Assembly: GCF_900141745.1 (NCBI RefSeq)
Contig: NZ_FSRM01000002.1
Location: forward strand, 1,860,001-1,924,000
DNA length: 64,000 nucleotides
From: Paraburkholderia phenazinium
GTDB lineage: Bacteria > Pseudomonadota > Gammaproteobacteria > Burkholderiales > Burkholderiaceae
Direction of reading: 5' to 3'
Positions 17,575 through 26,384 of the stretch are shown here, in pieces; position 1 is the first letter of the stretch, and each line of letters opens with the position of its first letter. Position numbers and translations under genes: made by a program. The notes below the pieces were generated by a model, which worked only from the letters and a program-made list of their open reading frames with translations, did not search any database and was not told the origin of the DNA.

Positions 17575-18486
17575 ATGACCGGTTCAACGGAAAATCATGA
17601 TGCACCGCTGTGTCCGCCGCCCGCTGCAGTGCAATCGGGGCCGTCCACCTTCGTCATGCCGCCCGGCGCCGTGGATACACACGCGCACGTGATCGGAGAG
17701 CCGCCGCGTTATCCGTGGATGCCCGATCGCTCGTACACGCCGCCAGCGGCCACCCCCGCAGCCTATCTGAAGATGCTCGACGACACAGGTTCGCAGTATG
17801 GCGTGCTGGTCCAGGTGAGCGTGCATGGGCAGGACAACACGCTGCTGCTGGAAACGCTGCGTGCGAATCCGGACAGGTTGCGCGGCGTGGTGGTGCCGTC
17901 ACTAGGATTAGGCGATGCTGCGTACCAGGACATGACGGACGCCGGCGCGGTTGGATTGCGCCTGAACGTGCTGTTCGGCGGAGGCGGCATCGGTTTTTCG
18001 CAACTGGCCGAGTACGACGCATTGGCGCGCGATTGGGGCTGGCATATCCAGTTCTTGCTGGACGCGCGGAGCTTGCCTGAACTCGCGCCGCGGCTCGACA
18101 AGCTGCGCTCGGCCATCGTGATCGATCACATGGGCCACATGCCGACCGCAGTCGGCGTTGAGTCCGCGGGCTTTAAAGGTCTGCTGGCACTGGTGCGCGA
18201 CGGCGCATGGGTCAAGCTTTCCGGTGCATACCGGCTGAGTACCCAGGCGCCCGCGTACGCCGATACCGCCGATTACGCACGCGCCCTGATCGCAACGGCG
18301 CCGGATCGCTGCGTATGGGGCTCCGACTGGCCGCACGTCGCTTTGTGGGGCGCCATGCCGACAGTCGGGCAGTTGCTCGATACGCTCGCCGTGTGGGCGC
18401 CGGATGAGCAGACCCGCACCGCGATTCTGACGAAGAACGCGCACCGGCTATACGGCTTTCGAGAGCCAACCCTCACACGGTCCTGA
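17575..18486 (+). CDS. Amidohydrolase-superfamily hydrolase (2-pyrone-4,6-dicarboxylate lactonase-like)
   Basis: A 303-residue TIM-barrel hydrolase of the amidohydrolase-2 group. The metal-site HxH is in VDTHAHVIG (about residues 35-43), a later His in VIDHMGHMP, and the catalytic Asp in WGSDWPH near residue 249. The same layout is found in LigI-type lactonases that open 2-pyrone-4,6-dicarboxylate in protocatechuate breakdown and in related aldolactone hydrolases. Which lactone is hydrolysed is unknown. It probably shares a transcript with the MFS permease upstream. Confidence 0.85.
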   Translation: MTGSTENHDAPLCPPPAAVQSGPSTFVMPPGAVDTHAHVIGEPPRYPWMPDRSYTPPAATPAAYLKMLDDTGSQYGVLVQVSVHGQDNTLLLETLRANPDRLRGVVVPSLGLGDAAYQDMTDAGAVGLRLNVLFGGGGIGFSQLAEYDALARDWGWHIQFLLDARSLPELAPRLDKLRSAIVIDHMGHMPTAVGVESAGFKGLLALVRDGAWVKLSGAYRLSTQAPAYADTADYARALIATAPDRCVWGSDWPHVALWGAMPTVGQLLDTLAVWAPDEQTRTAILTKNAHRLYGFREPTLTRS

Positions 18487-18982
18487 GAATCCGCGGCCTG
18501 GCCTCGTTTGCCGTCACACGTCTACCGCGGGCCCCGGCGTATTCGCGCCGTACGCCCCACGCACGGACGGAGACCGCAAACAGCATCGGGCGCCGTCATC
18601 GACGGGCATGCTGTCCTGTCACCCCGCGCTTTGGGCGAAGCAACGCGTCGAGGTCGCGCAGGCCGAGCCGCGGCCGAAAATACCATTGCAATCTACGCAG
18701 GCGCGATGCCGATACAGTTCGCCTGGCGTGTGAACGTGATTCTGATCTGTTCATCCTGGTCCTTTGGGCAGCTTGCATTGACCACTCGCGTATCGACCGG
18801 AATTTGTAAGTGCTTTAGGTTTCGAAAGACTTCGAAAGTTAAAAGTGTGCGAAGAGTACGTGACGCGAACCGCGACGTTTTCGCTTCACGTTGCCCCAAT
18901 CGCTATGGATGGAATGGAACTTGCGCTCTCCTGGTTAGAAGCAAGGCTATGAAGCCAAGCCGAACTCACAGGGAGAAAGCAG
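18487..18982 (+). other. 496-base region upstream of small glycine-rich gene
   Basis: No convincing gene in either strand. The right half is less GC-rich and has a direct repeat TTCGAAAG near 18826-18840, and an imperfect hairpin (arms 18859-18869 and 18880-18890, one mismatch). The latter lies about 90 bases before the start of the small secreted protein, so it may be part of its leader or promoter. Confidence 0.4.
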
Positions 18983-19237
18983 ATGAAATCCAAAGTTATC
19001 GTACTGACCGCATGCATCGTCTCAATGGCGCTGGCCGGCGAAGCGAACGCTGCGGGATGCCTGAAAGGCGCCGCGGCTGGCGGCGTTGCGGGCCACTATG
19101 TTGGCAACGGCCACGCAGCGGTGGGCGCCGCAGGGGGATGCGCGGTGGGCCATCATATGGCGGCGAAGAAGGCGAAGCAGGACGCTGCCCGACAAGACCA
19201 GCAATCCGCTCAGCAGGGTCAATCGCAGGCCCGGTAA
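18983..19237 (+). CDS. Small secreted glycine-zipper-like protein
   Basis: An 84-residue protein with a signal peptide (MKSKVIVLTACIVSMALAGEANA, cleavage near residue 23) and an excellent ribosome site (GGGAGAAAG, 18971-18979). The mature part has Gly/Ala-rich repeats (GAAAGGVAGHYVGNGHAAVGAAGG) of the glycine-zipper type and a Lys/Gln-rich tail. Similar short exported proteins are common in Burkholderia; they may associate with the envelope. Two Cys and several His residues could form a disulfide or bind metal. The function is unknown. Confidence 0.75.
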   Translation: MKSKVIVLTACIVSMALAGEANAAGCLKGAAAGGVAGHYVGNGHAAVGAAGGCAVGHHMAAKKAKQDAARQDQQSAQQGQSQAR

Positions 19238-19259
19238 GCTTGCCCGGCAAGAAAATCCC

Positions 19260-19296
19260 GCGGGTGGTCAGCTTTGCCTTTGCAAGGCTAACCCGC
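19260..19296. terminator. Composite stem-loop after the small glycine-rich gene
   Basis: GCGGG at 19260-19264 pairs with CCCGC at 19292-19296, enclosing an inner AGCTTTGC/GCAAGGCT stem. It lies between convergent genes and lacks a T tract; a weak terminator call. Confidence 0.4.
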
Positions 19297-19359
19297 CTGC
19301 GGTTATTGCTGCTATGCAGAGCCTGATACTGCAAACATCAGATCATTCGCTGGTCAACT

Positions 19360-20457
19360 TTACCTTGCACCGAGACTTCTCGGCAGCTGCTCGGCCTTAG
19401 GCAAGAGCGCGCCGATCATAAAGCCTCTCTCCGTTCGGCTCATGATCACGCGGCCTCTATGTTTAGTGGCGGTGAAATTGACAAATGCCAGCCCCAGACC
19501 GAAGCCGCTCGCTTCATTGATCACTCCAGACGGCAGCCGGACAAAGCGCTCCGCGACGCGGTCCGTTTCCCTCGCCGGAATGCCCGTGCCTTCATCCTCC
19601 ACACCTATAAGCAGACCCTCGCGCGTATCCGCAAGGATGCAGCGCACGGTCGCGTCACGCGGTCCGTATTTCAATGCGTTGTCGAGCAGGTTGGTGACGA
19701 GGCGAGTCAATAGCAGGCTGTCGGCAAGACACACCAGCGACGTGTCGGGCGCTTCGATGGAGATGCGGCATCCTTTAGCGACAGCCTTTTCGTAGAGCTG
19801 ATCGACGGCAACGATCAGTATCTCGTTCAGGTTGACGATTTCGAATTGCCGCGATTCCGACTGTGCACGCGCGAGATTGAGGAAGCCGTCCGCCAGTTCC
19901 AGTGCATTGGTGGCGTGCGTGGCAATACGCTCGAGCAGCGGCGTGAGCGTCCCGTGTTCCGCGCGATAGAGTTCGAGCAGGGCCAGAATGGACGTTTGCG
20001 GCGAGCGCATGTCATGCGAGAGAAAATCCATCGCATCGTCGCGCTGGCGCAGACTAATATAGGATGCCGAATGATATCGGATTCGCGCGATCAGCTCGAT
20101 CGAGTCGGGTAGTTTGACCAGGTAATCATTAGCGCCGGCAACGAATGCTGCGCTTTTTACCGTAGGCTGTTCCCGCGAAGACAGCACGATAACCGGGACG
20201 TTCGCCGTGACGGGATGAGTGCGATAGCTGCGCACGATATCCAGCCCATCTATGCCTGGCATGATGAGATCCTGAAGGATTACCGTGGGCTTTATCCGGC
20301 ACGCCGTGGAGAGGGCTTCGCGTCCCTCGGTGCAGACATGGAGAAGGATGCCGGTCTCGTTCTCGAGGGCGCGTCTTATCACCTCTCCAACAATCGGTTG
20401 ATCGTCGACCAATAGTACGGTTGCGACAGGGACGATTGGAGTCTGAAGTGTATTCAT
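19360..20457 (-). CDS. Hybrid response regulator-histidine kinase
   Basis: A 365-residue soluble protein. Residues about 12-130 are a CheY-type receiver (acidic DD at 18-19, phosphoacceptor D63 in LQDLIMPG, Lys in LVKLPDS). The rest is a histidine kinase core: H-box FLSHDMRSPQ with H148, N-box NLLDNALKYGP, G1 DEGTGIP and G2 GFGLGLAF. There is no membrane segment or PAS/GAF sensor, so the receiver is probably the input and a separate kinase or phosphorelay protein feeds it. No partner gene is adjacent; the output target is unknown. Confidence 0.9.
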   Translation of the reverse strand: MNTLQTPIVPVATVLLVDDQPIVGEVIRRALENETGILLHVCTEGREALSTACRIKPTVILQDLIMPGIDGLDIVRSYRTHPVTANVPVIVLSSREQPTVKSAAFVAGANDYLVKLPDSIELIARIRYHSASYISLRQRDDAMDFLSHDMRSPQTSILALLELYRAEHGTLTPLLERIATHATNALELADGFLNLARAQSESRQFEIVNLNEILIVAVDQLYEKAVAKGCRISIEAPDTSLVCLADSLLLTRLVTNLLDNALKYGPRDATVRCILADTREGLLIGVEDEGTGIPARETDRVAERFVRLPSGVINEASGFGLGLAFVNFTATKHRGRVIMSRTERGFMIGALLPKAEQLPRSLGAR

Positions 20458-20670
20458 GGTGACGATAGGCGATCGGAAGAACCCGAGCGCGGTCCAGATC
20501 GAACGTTCGGGAAGGGAACGCGTCGATGTCCAGGCTAGTCTGGTTATATTTCGCGGCGGAGAGCCCAGTGTAAGGGCAACGAACAGCAGTCGGGAGACCG
20601 GGTTCGTTAAGGATTGTTAATTGATGCCATATCGTTATGGCGCGGTCCGCCGGTGTCGGAGAGAAGCGGC

Positions 20671-21582
20671 CTAAACAGCAGGTATTACTGGCTTTTTAAA
20701 TCGTTCGACCAGAAAGTCTACGAACGCTCGGGCGCGTGCGGACTGATTGCGCTTGCTTGGATAGTACACAAAGAGGTCTGCCGAGGGCTGCACAAACTCT
20801 GGCAGAACAATGCGCAGTCGTCCGCTCTCCAGGTATTTCGCAAGGTCCCATTCCGAGCGGACCAGGATGCCGTGTCCGTCGAGTGCCCAACCCAGCACAA
20901 TGTCGCCGTCGTTGCTCGACAGCATGCCTTGCACTTTTACCACTTCGGGGTGTCCTTTGTGCACCAGGCGCCAGATCCCATAGGCATCGTCGTTCTGGCG
21001 GTGCACGATGCACTGGTGATCGGAAAGGTCGGCAAGCGTCGCAGGCGTGCCGTGCTGCTCCAGATAGCGTGGCGATGCGCAGAGGAATCGGCGATTCGAC
21101 ATGACGCGCCGCGCGTTGAGCCGTTTGTCGGGCAGTGAACCGAAGCGGATGGCCAGATCGACACCAGTGTCTACGAGATCGATCGGCCGGTCGGTGACGT
21201 CAAGCTGTACTTCCACATGCGGATGACGTTTTGCGAACTCGGAGACAAGTGGCGCGATCGTGGTGCGGCCAAACCCCAGCGTCGCGTTCACACGCAGCAG
21301 TCCTCGCGGCATCGACCGGCTGGATGAAACGGCATCTTCCATCTCCCGCACCTCGGCCAGAATTCGCGTCGCGTGGTGCAGGTAGGTTTCACCTTCAGCG
21401 GTCAAGCTGACGCTGCGTGTGGTGCGATTCACCAGTCGTACGCCAAGCCGCGCCTCCAGTTGGGCTAACCGCTTGGTCGCTGCGGGCGGCGTCAGATCGA
21501 GTTCGCGTGCGGCCGCGGTCAGATTTCCGTGGCGTGCGAGCAGGACGAAAAACTGCAGGTGGGAGGCGAGGTCAGTCTTCAC
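20671..21582 (-). CDS. LysR-family regulator of the tartrate module
   Basis: A 303-residue LysR-type regulator: helix-turn-helix in residues 1-65 (FVLLARHGNLTAAARELDLTPPAATKRLAQLEARLG, shown only to locate it) and a substrate-binding domain. The C-terminus (LFVYYPSKRNQSARARAFVDFL) is typical. It is divergent from the D-tartrate dehydratase gene with a 115-base shared region, a standard layout for a LysR activator and its catabolic target. The region has CGCTA...TAGCG half sites at 21621-21625 and 21642-21646 that could be its box. Tartrate as inducer is inference. Confidence 0.92.
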   Translation of the reverse strand: MKTDLASHLQFFVLLARHGNLTAAARELDLTPPAATKRLAQLEARLGVRLVNRTTRSVSLTAEGETYLHHATRILAEVREMEDAVSSSRSMPRGLLRVNATLGFGRTTIAPLVSEFAKRHPHVEVQLDVTDRPIDLVDTGVDLAIRFGSLPDKRLNARRVMSNRRFLCASPRYLEQHGTPATLADLSDHQCIVHRQNDDAYGIWRLVHKGHPEVVKVQGMLSSNDGDIVLGWALDGHGILVRSEWDLAKYLESGRLRIVLPEFVQPSADLFVYYPSKRNQSARARAFVDFLVERFKKPVIPAV

Positions 21583-21697
21583 CGTAAGTTAATAAAGAAG
21601 TGACTTTCAGTGAATCATAACGCTACTTGCAGGGCATAACCTAGCGGCTCTTACAGCCCGTTGCATCGACGACGCGCGATGCCGCCAGGAGACCCTC

Positions 21698-22864
21698 ATG
21701 AAAATCGTTGAAATCCGCGAAAAAACCGTCCCTATCAGCTCACCGATCCGCAACGCCTATATCGACTTCAGCAAGATGACGCTGAGTCTGGTCGCCGTAG
21801 TGACCGACGTCGTGCGTGACGGCAAGCCGGTCGTCGGTTACGGCTTCAACTCCAACGGCCGCTACGGACAGGGAACTTTGATGCGCGAGCGCTTCATTCC
21901 GCGTCTGCTGGAAGCCGCTCCGGACACGCTTATCAACGACGCCGGGGATAACCTCGACCCCCACAAAATCTGGGCCACGATGTTCTCGAACGAGAAGCCG
22001 GGCGGTCACGGCGAGCGTTCGGTTGCCATCGGCACAATCGACATGGCGGTCTGGGATGCCGTCGCGAAGATCGAAGGCAAGCCGCTCTTCCAGTTGCTAG
22101 CCGACCGCTACGGCAACGGTCAACCCGATCGCAAGGTCTTCGTCTACGCCGCGGGCGGTTACTACTACCCGGGCCAGGACCACGGAAAACTCAAGGACGA
22201 GATGCGCAGCTATCTCGACCGGGGCTATACGGTGGTGAAAAAGAAAATTGGCGGAGCATCGCTCGACGAAGACCTGCGTCGCATCGATTCGATCCTGAGC
22301 GTGCTGGGCGACGGCCAGAAGCTTGCAGTCGATGCCAACGGCCGCTTCGATCTCGACACCGCGATTCAATATGCGAAGGCGTTGTCGCAGTACGACCTGT
22401 TCTGGTACGAGGAACCGGGTGATCCGCTGGACTTCGAACTGCAAGCGACGCTACGAAACTACTACGCCAATCCGATGGCGACTGGCGAAGACCTGTTTTC
22501 GATGCAGGACGCCCGCAACCTCATCCGCTATGGCGGCATGCGCCCGGACCGCGACTGGCTGCAGTTCGACTGCGCGTTGAGCTATGGGCTGGTCGAATAC
22601 CTTCGTACGCTCGACATGCTTCGCCAGCATGGCTGGTCGCCGAGCCGCTGCGTCCCGCATGGCGGCCACCAGATGTCGTTGAATATCGCCGCTGGCCTGG
22701 GGCTTGGCGGCAACGAGTCGTATCCGGATCTGTTCCAGCCGTATGGTGGATTCCCGGATGGCGTGAAGGTCGAGAACGGCCATATCACCATGCCCGACTT
22801 GCCGGGTATCGGCTTTGAAGGCAAGGCCGATCTCTTTGCGGAGATGAAGAAGCTTTCCGCGTAA
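21698..22864 (+). CDS. tarD: D(-)-tartrate dehydratase (enolase superfamily)
   Basis: A 388-residue mandelate racemase-subgroup enzyme. From memory the sequence is very close along its full length to the characterised Bradyrhizobium D-tartrate dehydratase, sharing IREKTxPISSPIRNAYIDF, GYGFNSNGRYGQG and CxPHGGHQMSLNIAAGL. The acid/base residues match: K181-K-K183 (KxK motif on barrel strand 2) and H321. It removes water from D-tartrate via an Mg-stabilised enediolate to give oxaloacetate. ATG 21698 follows AGGAG. A carrier of the DctA type follows, and a divergent LysR regulator precedes it, so the module would import D-tartrate and feed the TCA cycle. Confidence 0.92.
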   Translation: MKIVEIREKTVPISSPIRNAYIDFSKMTLSLVAVVTDVVRDGKPVVGYGFNSNGRYGQGTLMRERFIPRLLEAAPDTLINDAGDNLDPHKIWATMFSNEKPGGHGERSVAIGTIDMAVWDAVAKIEGKPLFQLLADRYGNGQPDRKVFVYAAGGYYYPGQDHGKLKDEMRSYLDRGYTVVKKKIGGASLDEDLRRIDSILSVLGDGQKLAVDANGRFDLDTAIQYAKALSQYDLFWYEEPGDPLDFELQATLRNYYANPMATGEDLFSMQDARNLIRYGGMRPDRDWLQFDCALSYGLVEYLRTLDMLRQHGWSPSRCVPHGGHQMSLNIAAGLGLGGNESYPDLFQPYGGFPDGVKVENGHITMPDLPGIGFEGKADLFAEMKKLSA

Positions 22865-22879
22865 GCCGTTAGCGAAACC

Positions 22880-22902
22880 GCGCCGGCTCAAAGCGCCGGC
22901 GC
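22880..22902 (+). promoter_or_regulatory. Intercistronic hairpin between tarD and the carrier gene
   Basis: GCGCCGGC (22880-22887) and GCCGGCGC (22895-22902) form a perfect eight-pair GC stem with a seven-base loop. It is followed by an A-rich stretch, not T, so partial termination is unlikely; it may shield the upstream mRNA from exonucleases and set different levels of the two proteins. Confidence 0.5.
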
Positions 22903-22942
22903 AGCGTCCACAAAAAAGCAAAAAGGACGACAGGAGACAGAC

Positions 22943-24268
22943 ATGCTGGTTTCAACGATTGGAAAATATCTTTCCAGGCTTTATGTACAGGTCCTGATTG
23001 GCATCATCGCCGGCATTCTGGTCGGACACTTCTATCCTGAGACCGGCGATCAGCTCAAGCCGTTAGGGGACCTGTTCATCAAGCTGATCCGGATGGCACT
23101 TGCGCCCATCATCTTCGCTTCGGTGGTGGTCGGCATTGCGCGCATGAGCGATCTTCACGAGGCGGGGCGGGTCGGCGTAAAGGCTATTCTTTACTTCGAA
23201 GTCGCATCCACCATCGCGCTCGCCATCGGTCTGCTGGTCGTGAACGTCATCAAGCCTGGCAGCGGGATGAACATCGACCCGGCGCATATCGATAGCGCGT
23301 CGATTGCAAGCTACACCCACGCGGCGCAGCAGCACGGCACGCTCGATTTCCTGATGAGCATCGTGCCGAACAGTATCGTCGGCGCGTTCGCTAACGGGGA
23401 CATGCTGCCCATCATCTTCTTTTCAGTGTTGTTCGCAATTGCCCTTGCCAAGCTGGGGCCACGTACCGCGCCGCTGGTCGACATGCTCGATATGTTCCTG
23501 CAGGGCATGTTCGGCGTGGTTCGAATTGTCATGTATGTCGCACCGATCGGCGCGTTCGGCGGCATGGCATTCACGATCGGCAAGTACGGAATCGGCACGC
23601 TCGCATCGTTCGGTCAACTGATGTTCTGCCTATACCTGACTTCGATCGTCTTCGTGATCGTCGTGCTGGGCGCCGTCATGCGGCTATGTGGTTTGTCCTT
23701 GTGGAAGTTTCTCCGTTACATCAAGGACGAAATCCTCATCACGCTCGGTACGGCTTCCACCGAAGCGGTACTGCCGCAGATGCTCATCAAAATGGAGAAG
23801 CTGGGTTGTTCGCGGCCCGTCGTCGGAATGGTATTGCCGACCGGTTACACGTTCAATGCAGATGGCACGGCAATCTACCTGACGATGGCAACCCTCTTCA
23901 TTGCGCAAGCCATGAACATCCACCTGACGATCTGGGATCAGTTGCTGGTGATGAGCGTGCTTCTGCTGACCTCCAAGGGCTCAGCCGGTGTCGCGGGCGC
24001 CGGATTCGTCGCACTCGCGGCCACGCTGTCGACCATGCACAAGGTTCCTGTGGCCGGCCTGGTGCTGTTGCTAGGCGTCGATCGCTTCCTGAACGAAGCG
24101 CGCGCCGTGACCAATCTGATAGGCAACGGTGTGGCAACTATCGTGGTGGCGCGATGGGAGGGGGCGCTCGATATGACGAAGGCGCGAGCGGTGCTCGACC
24201 GTGATGCCGATACTGACATCGAGGCTTCGACACCACCGTTGAAAGATGAAAGTTTTTTTAGAAATTAA
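22943..24268 (+). CDS. dctA: C4-dicarboxylate transporter, DctA family
   Basis: A 441-residue SDF-family symporter (EAAT/DctA fold). Typical segments are LYVQVLIGIIAGILVGHFYPETG at the N-terminus, the helical hairpin region LGTASTEAVLPQML, the substrate-site stretch GMVLPTGYTFNADGTAIYLTMA and the C-terminal NLIGNGVATIVVARWEGALD. Orthodox DctA takes up succinate, fumarate, malate and aspartate. Here it lies 78 bases behind tarD, so tartrate is a probable substrate; this is inference. ATG 22943 follows AGGAG. The last codons run into a very AT-rich stretch that continues downstream. Confidence 0.92.
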   Translation: MLVSTIGKYLSRLYVQVLIGIIAGILVGHFYPETGDQLKPLGDLFIKLIRMALAPIIFASVVVGIARMSDLHEAGRVGVKAILYFEVASTIALAIGLLVVNVIKPGSGMNIDPAHIDSASIASYTHAAQQHGTLDFLMSIVPNSIVGAFANGDMLPIIFFSVLFAIALAKLGPRTAPLVDMLDMFLQGMFGVVRIVMYVAPIGAFGGMAFTIGKYGIGTLASFGQLMFCLYLTSIVFVIVVLGAVMRLCGLSLWKFLRYIKDEILITLGTASTEAVLPQMLIKMEKLGCSRPVVGMVLPTGYTFNADGTAIYLTMATLFIAQAMNIHLTIWDQLLVMSVLLLTSKGSAGVAGAGFVALAATLSTMHKVPVAGLVLLLGVDRFLNEARAVTNLIGNGVATIVVARWEGALDMTKARAVLDRDADTDIEASTPPLKDESFFRN

Positions 24269-24325
24269 ATTTTATTTTATAAATGACTTTATTTTCTAAA
24301 TTTCAGTTGGCCGACGCTGAAATTT
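24251..24325. repeat. AT-rich block with two overlapping inverted repeats
   Basis: Of 53 bases in 24251-24303 only five are G or C, in a high-GC genome. TTTAGAAA (24257-24264) matches TTTCTAAA (24293-24300). AAATTTCAG (24298-24306) matches CTGAAATTT (24317-24325) with a ten-base loop. The two structures share AAA at 24298-24300, so only one can form fully at a time. Confidence 0.6.
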
Positions 24326-24674
24326 CAAATGACGATCGTCCTGTGGTTCAGTTACGTCTTATGAGAATATGCAGCGCTTCCTGTAGCTAAATTGCGACAT
24401 GAGGGAAGTGCCTGCCTGGCTCATGGGCTGGCGATATCTCTCCCTGAGAGATGTACATTTAATGTTGTCCCTTGAGTAGCCGCGTCAATAGCCATTGAAT
24501 TCAGTAACGTTAAAGTTTTATGAATTTTTGCCCTCAAAAACAGGAAGGCTGATTTCCACGATTTGCGCATTCATTGCAATTGGGCTCAACCCTATACTCC
24601 ACCCGTTTTCATGGCGGTCGCCGATCGCCAGATGGGAAACACGAACTTGAATATGGGGTGAGGTTTTGATCAAG
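24269..24674 (+). other. 406-base region between dctA and the porin gene
   Basis: No gene found. The left end is the AT-rich block described above; the middle and right have mixed sequence leading to a ribosome site (GGGGTGAGG, about 24655-24663). The porin promoter should be here, but I cannot fix its -35/-10 boxes with confidence. Confidence 0.4.
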
Positions 24675-25865
24675 ATGCGATATCTGGCCGCTGCGTCGGC
24701 CATGCTTCTGGCTGGAGCGGCACACGCGCAAAGCAGCGTCACGCTCTTCGGACTCATTGATACCGGCGTCGTTTACCAGAACAACGCGCGTGTGTCGGAA
24801 TCGAGCGCCACATCACCGGGCGCCAGCTCCTGGTCGATGCAAAGCGGCAACGTCTTCACGTCGCGTTGGGGTCTGCGCGGCTCGGAAGATCTTGGCGGTG
24901 GGCTTGCCGCGGTCTTCTGGCTCGAGAACGGTTTTAACGTTGACAGCGGCGCCCTGAAGAACGGTGGCGACCTGTTCGGCCGGCAAGCCTGGGTCGGTCT
25001 GCGTTCGGAACAGTACGGCACGCTCTCACTCGGTCGTCAATACGACTTCATGGTCGACTACGTTGCACCTTTGAGCGCGACGGGTTCGGGCTTCGGCGGC
25101 AACCTTGCGTCGCACGTGTACGACAACGACAACCTGAACAACGATTTGCGTCTGAACAACTCGGTCAAGTTCAGCAGCGCTTCGTTTGGCGGCTTCAAGG
25201 CAGGCGCGATGTATGCGTTCTCCGGCGAGGCGGGTGATTTTGCCAACAACAGCGCATACAGCCTGGGTACGAGCTACACGTATGGTCCGTTCAACGTCGC
25301 GGCCGCATACCTGCAGATCAACCGCACGGCGCAGTCCGCACTGGCGAACGCAACGGGTGCAGTCAGCACGGGCGACGGCGACCAGCTCACGACGGGCGGC
25401 AGCCAGCAGATCTACGGTGCCGGTGTCCAGTACAAGTTCGGCAAGTCCTCCGTTGGCGCGGTGTGGACGCATTCTGTCACCGACAACGTGACGGGCATCT
25501 GGCAGGGCGGCAGCACGTCTACGGGTGCGATCGGCGGCAGCTATATCAAGTTCGACAACTTCGAAATCAACGGCCGCTATTTCGTGATGCCGGACTTAAG
25601 CCTGGGCGTTGCGTACACGTACACGACGGGCGGCTTCGGCGGCGCGACGAAGGGCTTTACGTCGGCCACGCCGCACTGGAACCAGGTGATGGCTCAGGCC
25701 GATTACTTCCTTTCGGCTCGCACGGATGTCTATCTGGAAGGCGTGTATCAGCGTGTTGGCGGCGGCAACGGCAATGCAGCGTTCGACGCCAGCGTCTACA
25801 GTCTGGATCCGTCGTCGAATAACTCGCAGGTTGTTGTGGCGGTTGGTCTGAAGCACCGCTTCTGA
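24675..25865 (+). CDS. Outer-membrane porin, Burkholderia trimeric type
   Basis: A 396-residue porin with a signal peptide of about 19 residues (MRYLAAASAMLLAGAAHAQ) and the family start SSVTLFGLIDTGVVY. Further typical segments are NVFTSRWGLRGSEDLGGG, NRQAW-like FGRQAWVGLRSEQYGTLSLGRQ and a C-terminal aromatic residue (LKHRF) that directs barrel assembly. ATG 24675 is preferred over a TTG at 24666, which is too close to the ribosome site. It follows the tartrate genes on the same strand but with its own 400-base upstream region and terminator, so it is probably a separate unit; it could still let tartrate through the outer membrane. Confidence 0.92.
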   Translation: MRYLAAASAMLLAGAAHAQSSVTLFGLIDTGVVYQNNARVSESSATSPGASSWSMQSGNVFTSRWGLRGSEDLGGGLAAVFWLENGFNVDSGALKNGGDLFGRQAWVGLRSEQYGTLSLGRQYDFMVDYVAPLSATGSGFGGNLASHVYDNDNLNNDLRLNNSVKFSSASFGGFKAGAMYAFSGEAGDFANNSAYSLGTSYTYGPFNVAAAYLQINRTAQSALANATGAVSTGDGDQLTTGGSQQIYGAGVQYKFGKSSVGAVWTHSVTDNVTGIWQGGSTSTGAIGGSYIKFDNFEINGRYFVMPDLSLGVAYTYTTGGFGGATKGFTSATPHWNQVMAQADYFLSARTDVYLEGVYQRVGGGNGNAAFDASVYSLDPSSNNSQVVVAVGLKHRF

Positions 25866-25884
25866 TCGTAGCTAGCGTGTAGGT

Positions 25885-25933
25885 ACGGCCCTGCAGGGCG
25901 CCGTGAGGCGTGCTGCGGGGCCGTGTATTTTTT
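25885..25933 (+). terminator. Rho-independent terminator after the porin gene
   Basis: ACGGCCCTGCAG (25885-25896) pairs with CTGCGGGGCCGT (25913-25924) over twelve positions with one G-U pair, followed by TTTTTT at 25928-25933. It lies 20 bases after the porin stop. Confidence 0.85.
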
Positions 25934-25988
25934 GCAGACTTCCGCTCGCCGGCCGATATGGGGGCCGCGAGCCTTTGAGCTTGAACGC

Positions 25989-26204
25989 TTAGCGGCGACC
26001 GCTACGCCCCCACACGTACCGCACCCAACGCTGCCATCTGCTGCGCGGCATGGCCTGGGCATCATGGCCGGCGCGCGCTTCGCGATCGCGTTCGACGCTC
26101 TTTTGCACCTGTTCGTGGATCTGACGCAACGACATGCCGCCAGGTCCTTTCAGTTTGTCGGGATCGCTATCGGCGTCGGGATCAGGATCGGGTAGGTCTG
26201 TCAT
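25989..26204 (-). CDS. Small charged hypothetical protein
   Basis: A 71-residue protein with an acidic Asp/Pro-rich N-terminus (PDPDADSDPD), a helical middle (MSLRQIHEQVQKSVERDREA) and a Trp/Arg-rich C-terminus (SRWQRWVRYVWGRSGRR). No signal peptide. The amphipathic basic end could touch membrane or nucleic acid. It is divergent from the ABC exporter gene. The upstream ribosome site is weak, so the call rests on coding-like composition and resemblance to small Burkholderia proteins; no function is proposed. Confidence 0.5.
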   Translation of the reverse strand: MTDLPDPDPDADSDPDKLKGPGGMSLRQIHEQVQKSVERDREARAGHDAQAMPRSRWQRWVRYVWGRSGRR

Positions 26205-26384
26205 GGGAATGACTTGCGAGGAATGTGTCGCCCCGATCTTGATCCTTCTGGACGTTCACAGCAAGCGGGCGCTGCCGGGGTGCTGGCAATCTTCTGGGCG
26301 GCGTCAGTCTTTTCGCGGGGGAACAACTTCAAATCGGCAGGGACTGGCACAATCGAGGCGATCTTCGATCCCTTGGGAATCCTC

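Noticed and set aside
18508..19326. A 272-residue plus-strand frame across the region before and through the small glycine-rich gene
   Set aside because: It overlaps a better supported small gene with a signal peptide and strong ribosome site; its translation is Arg-rich and low in family features.
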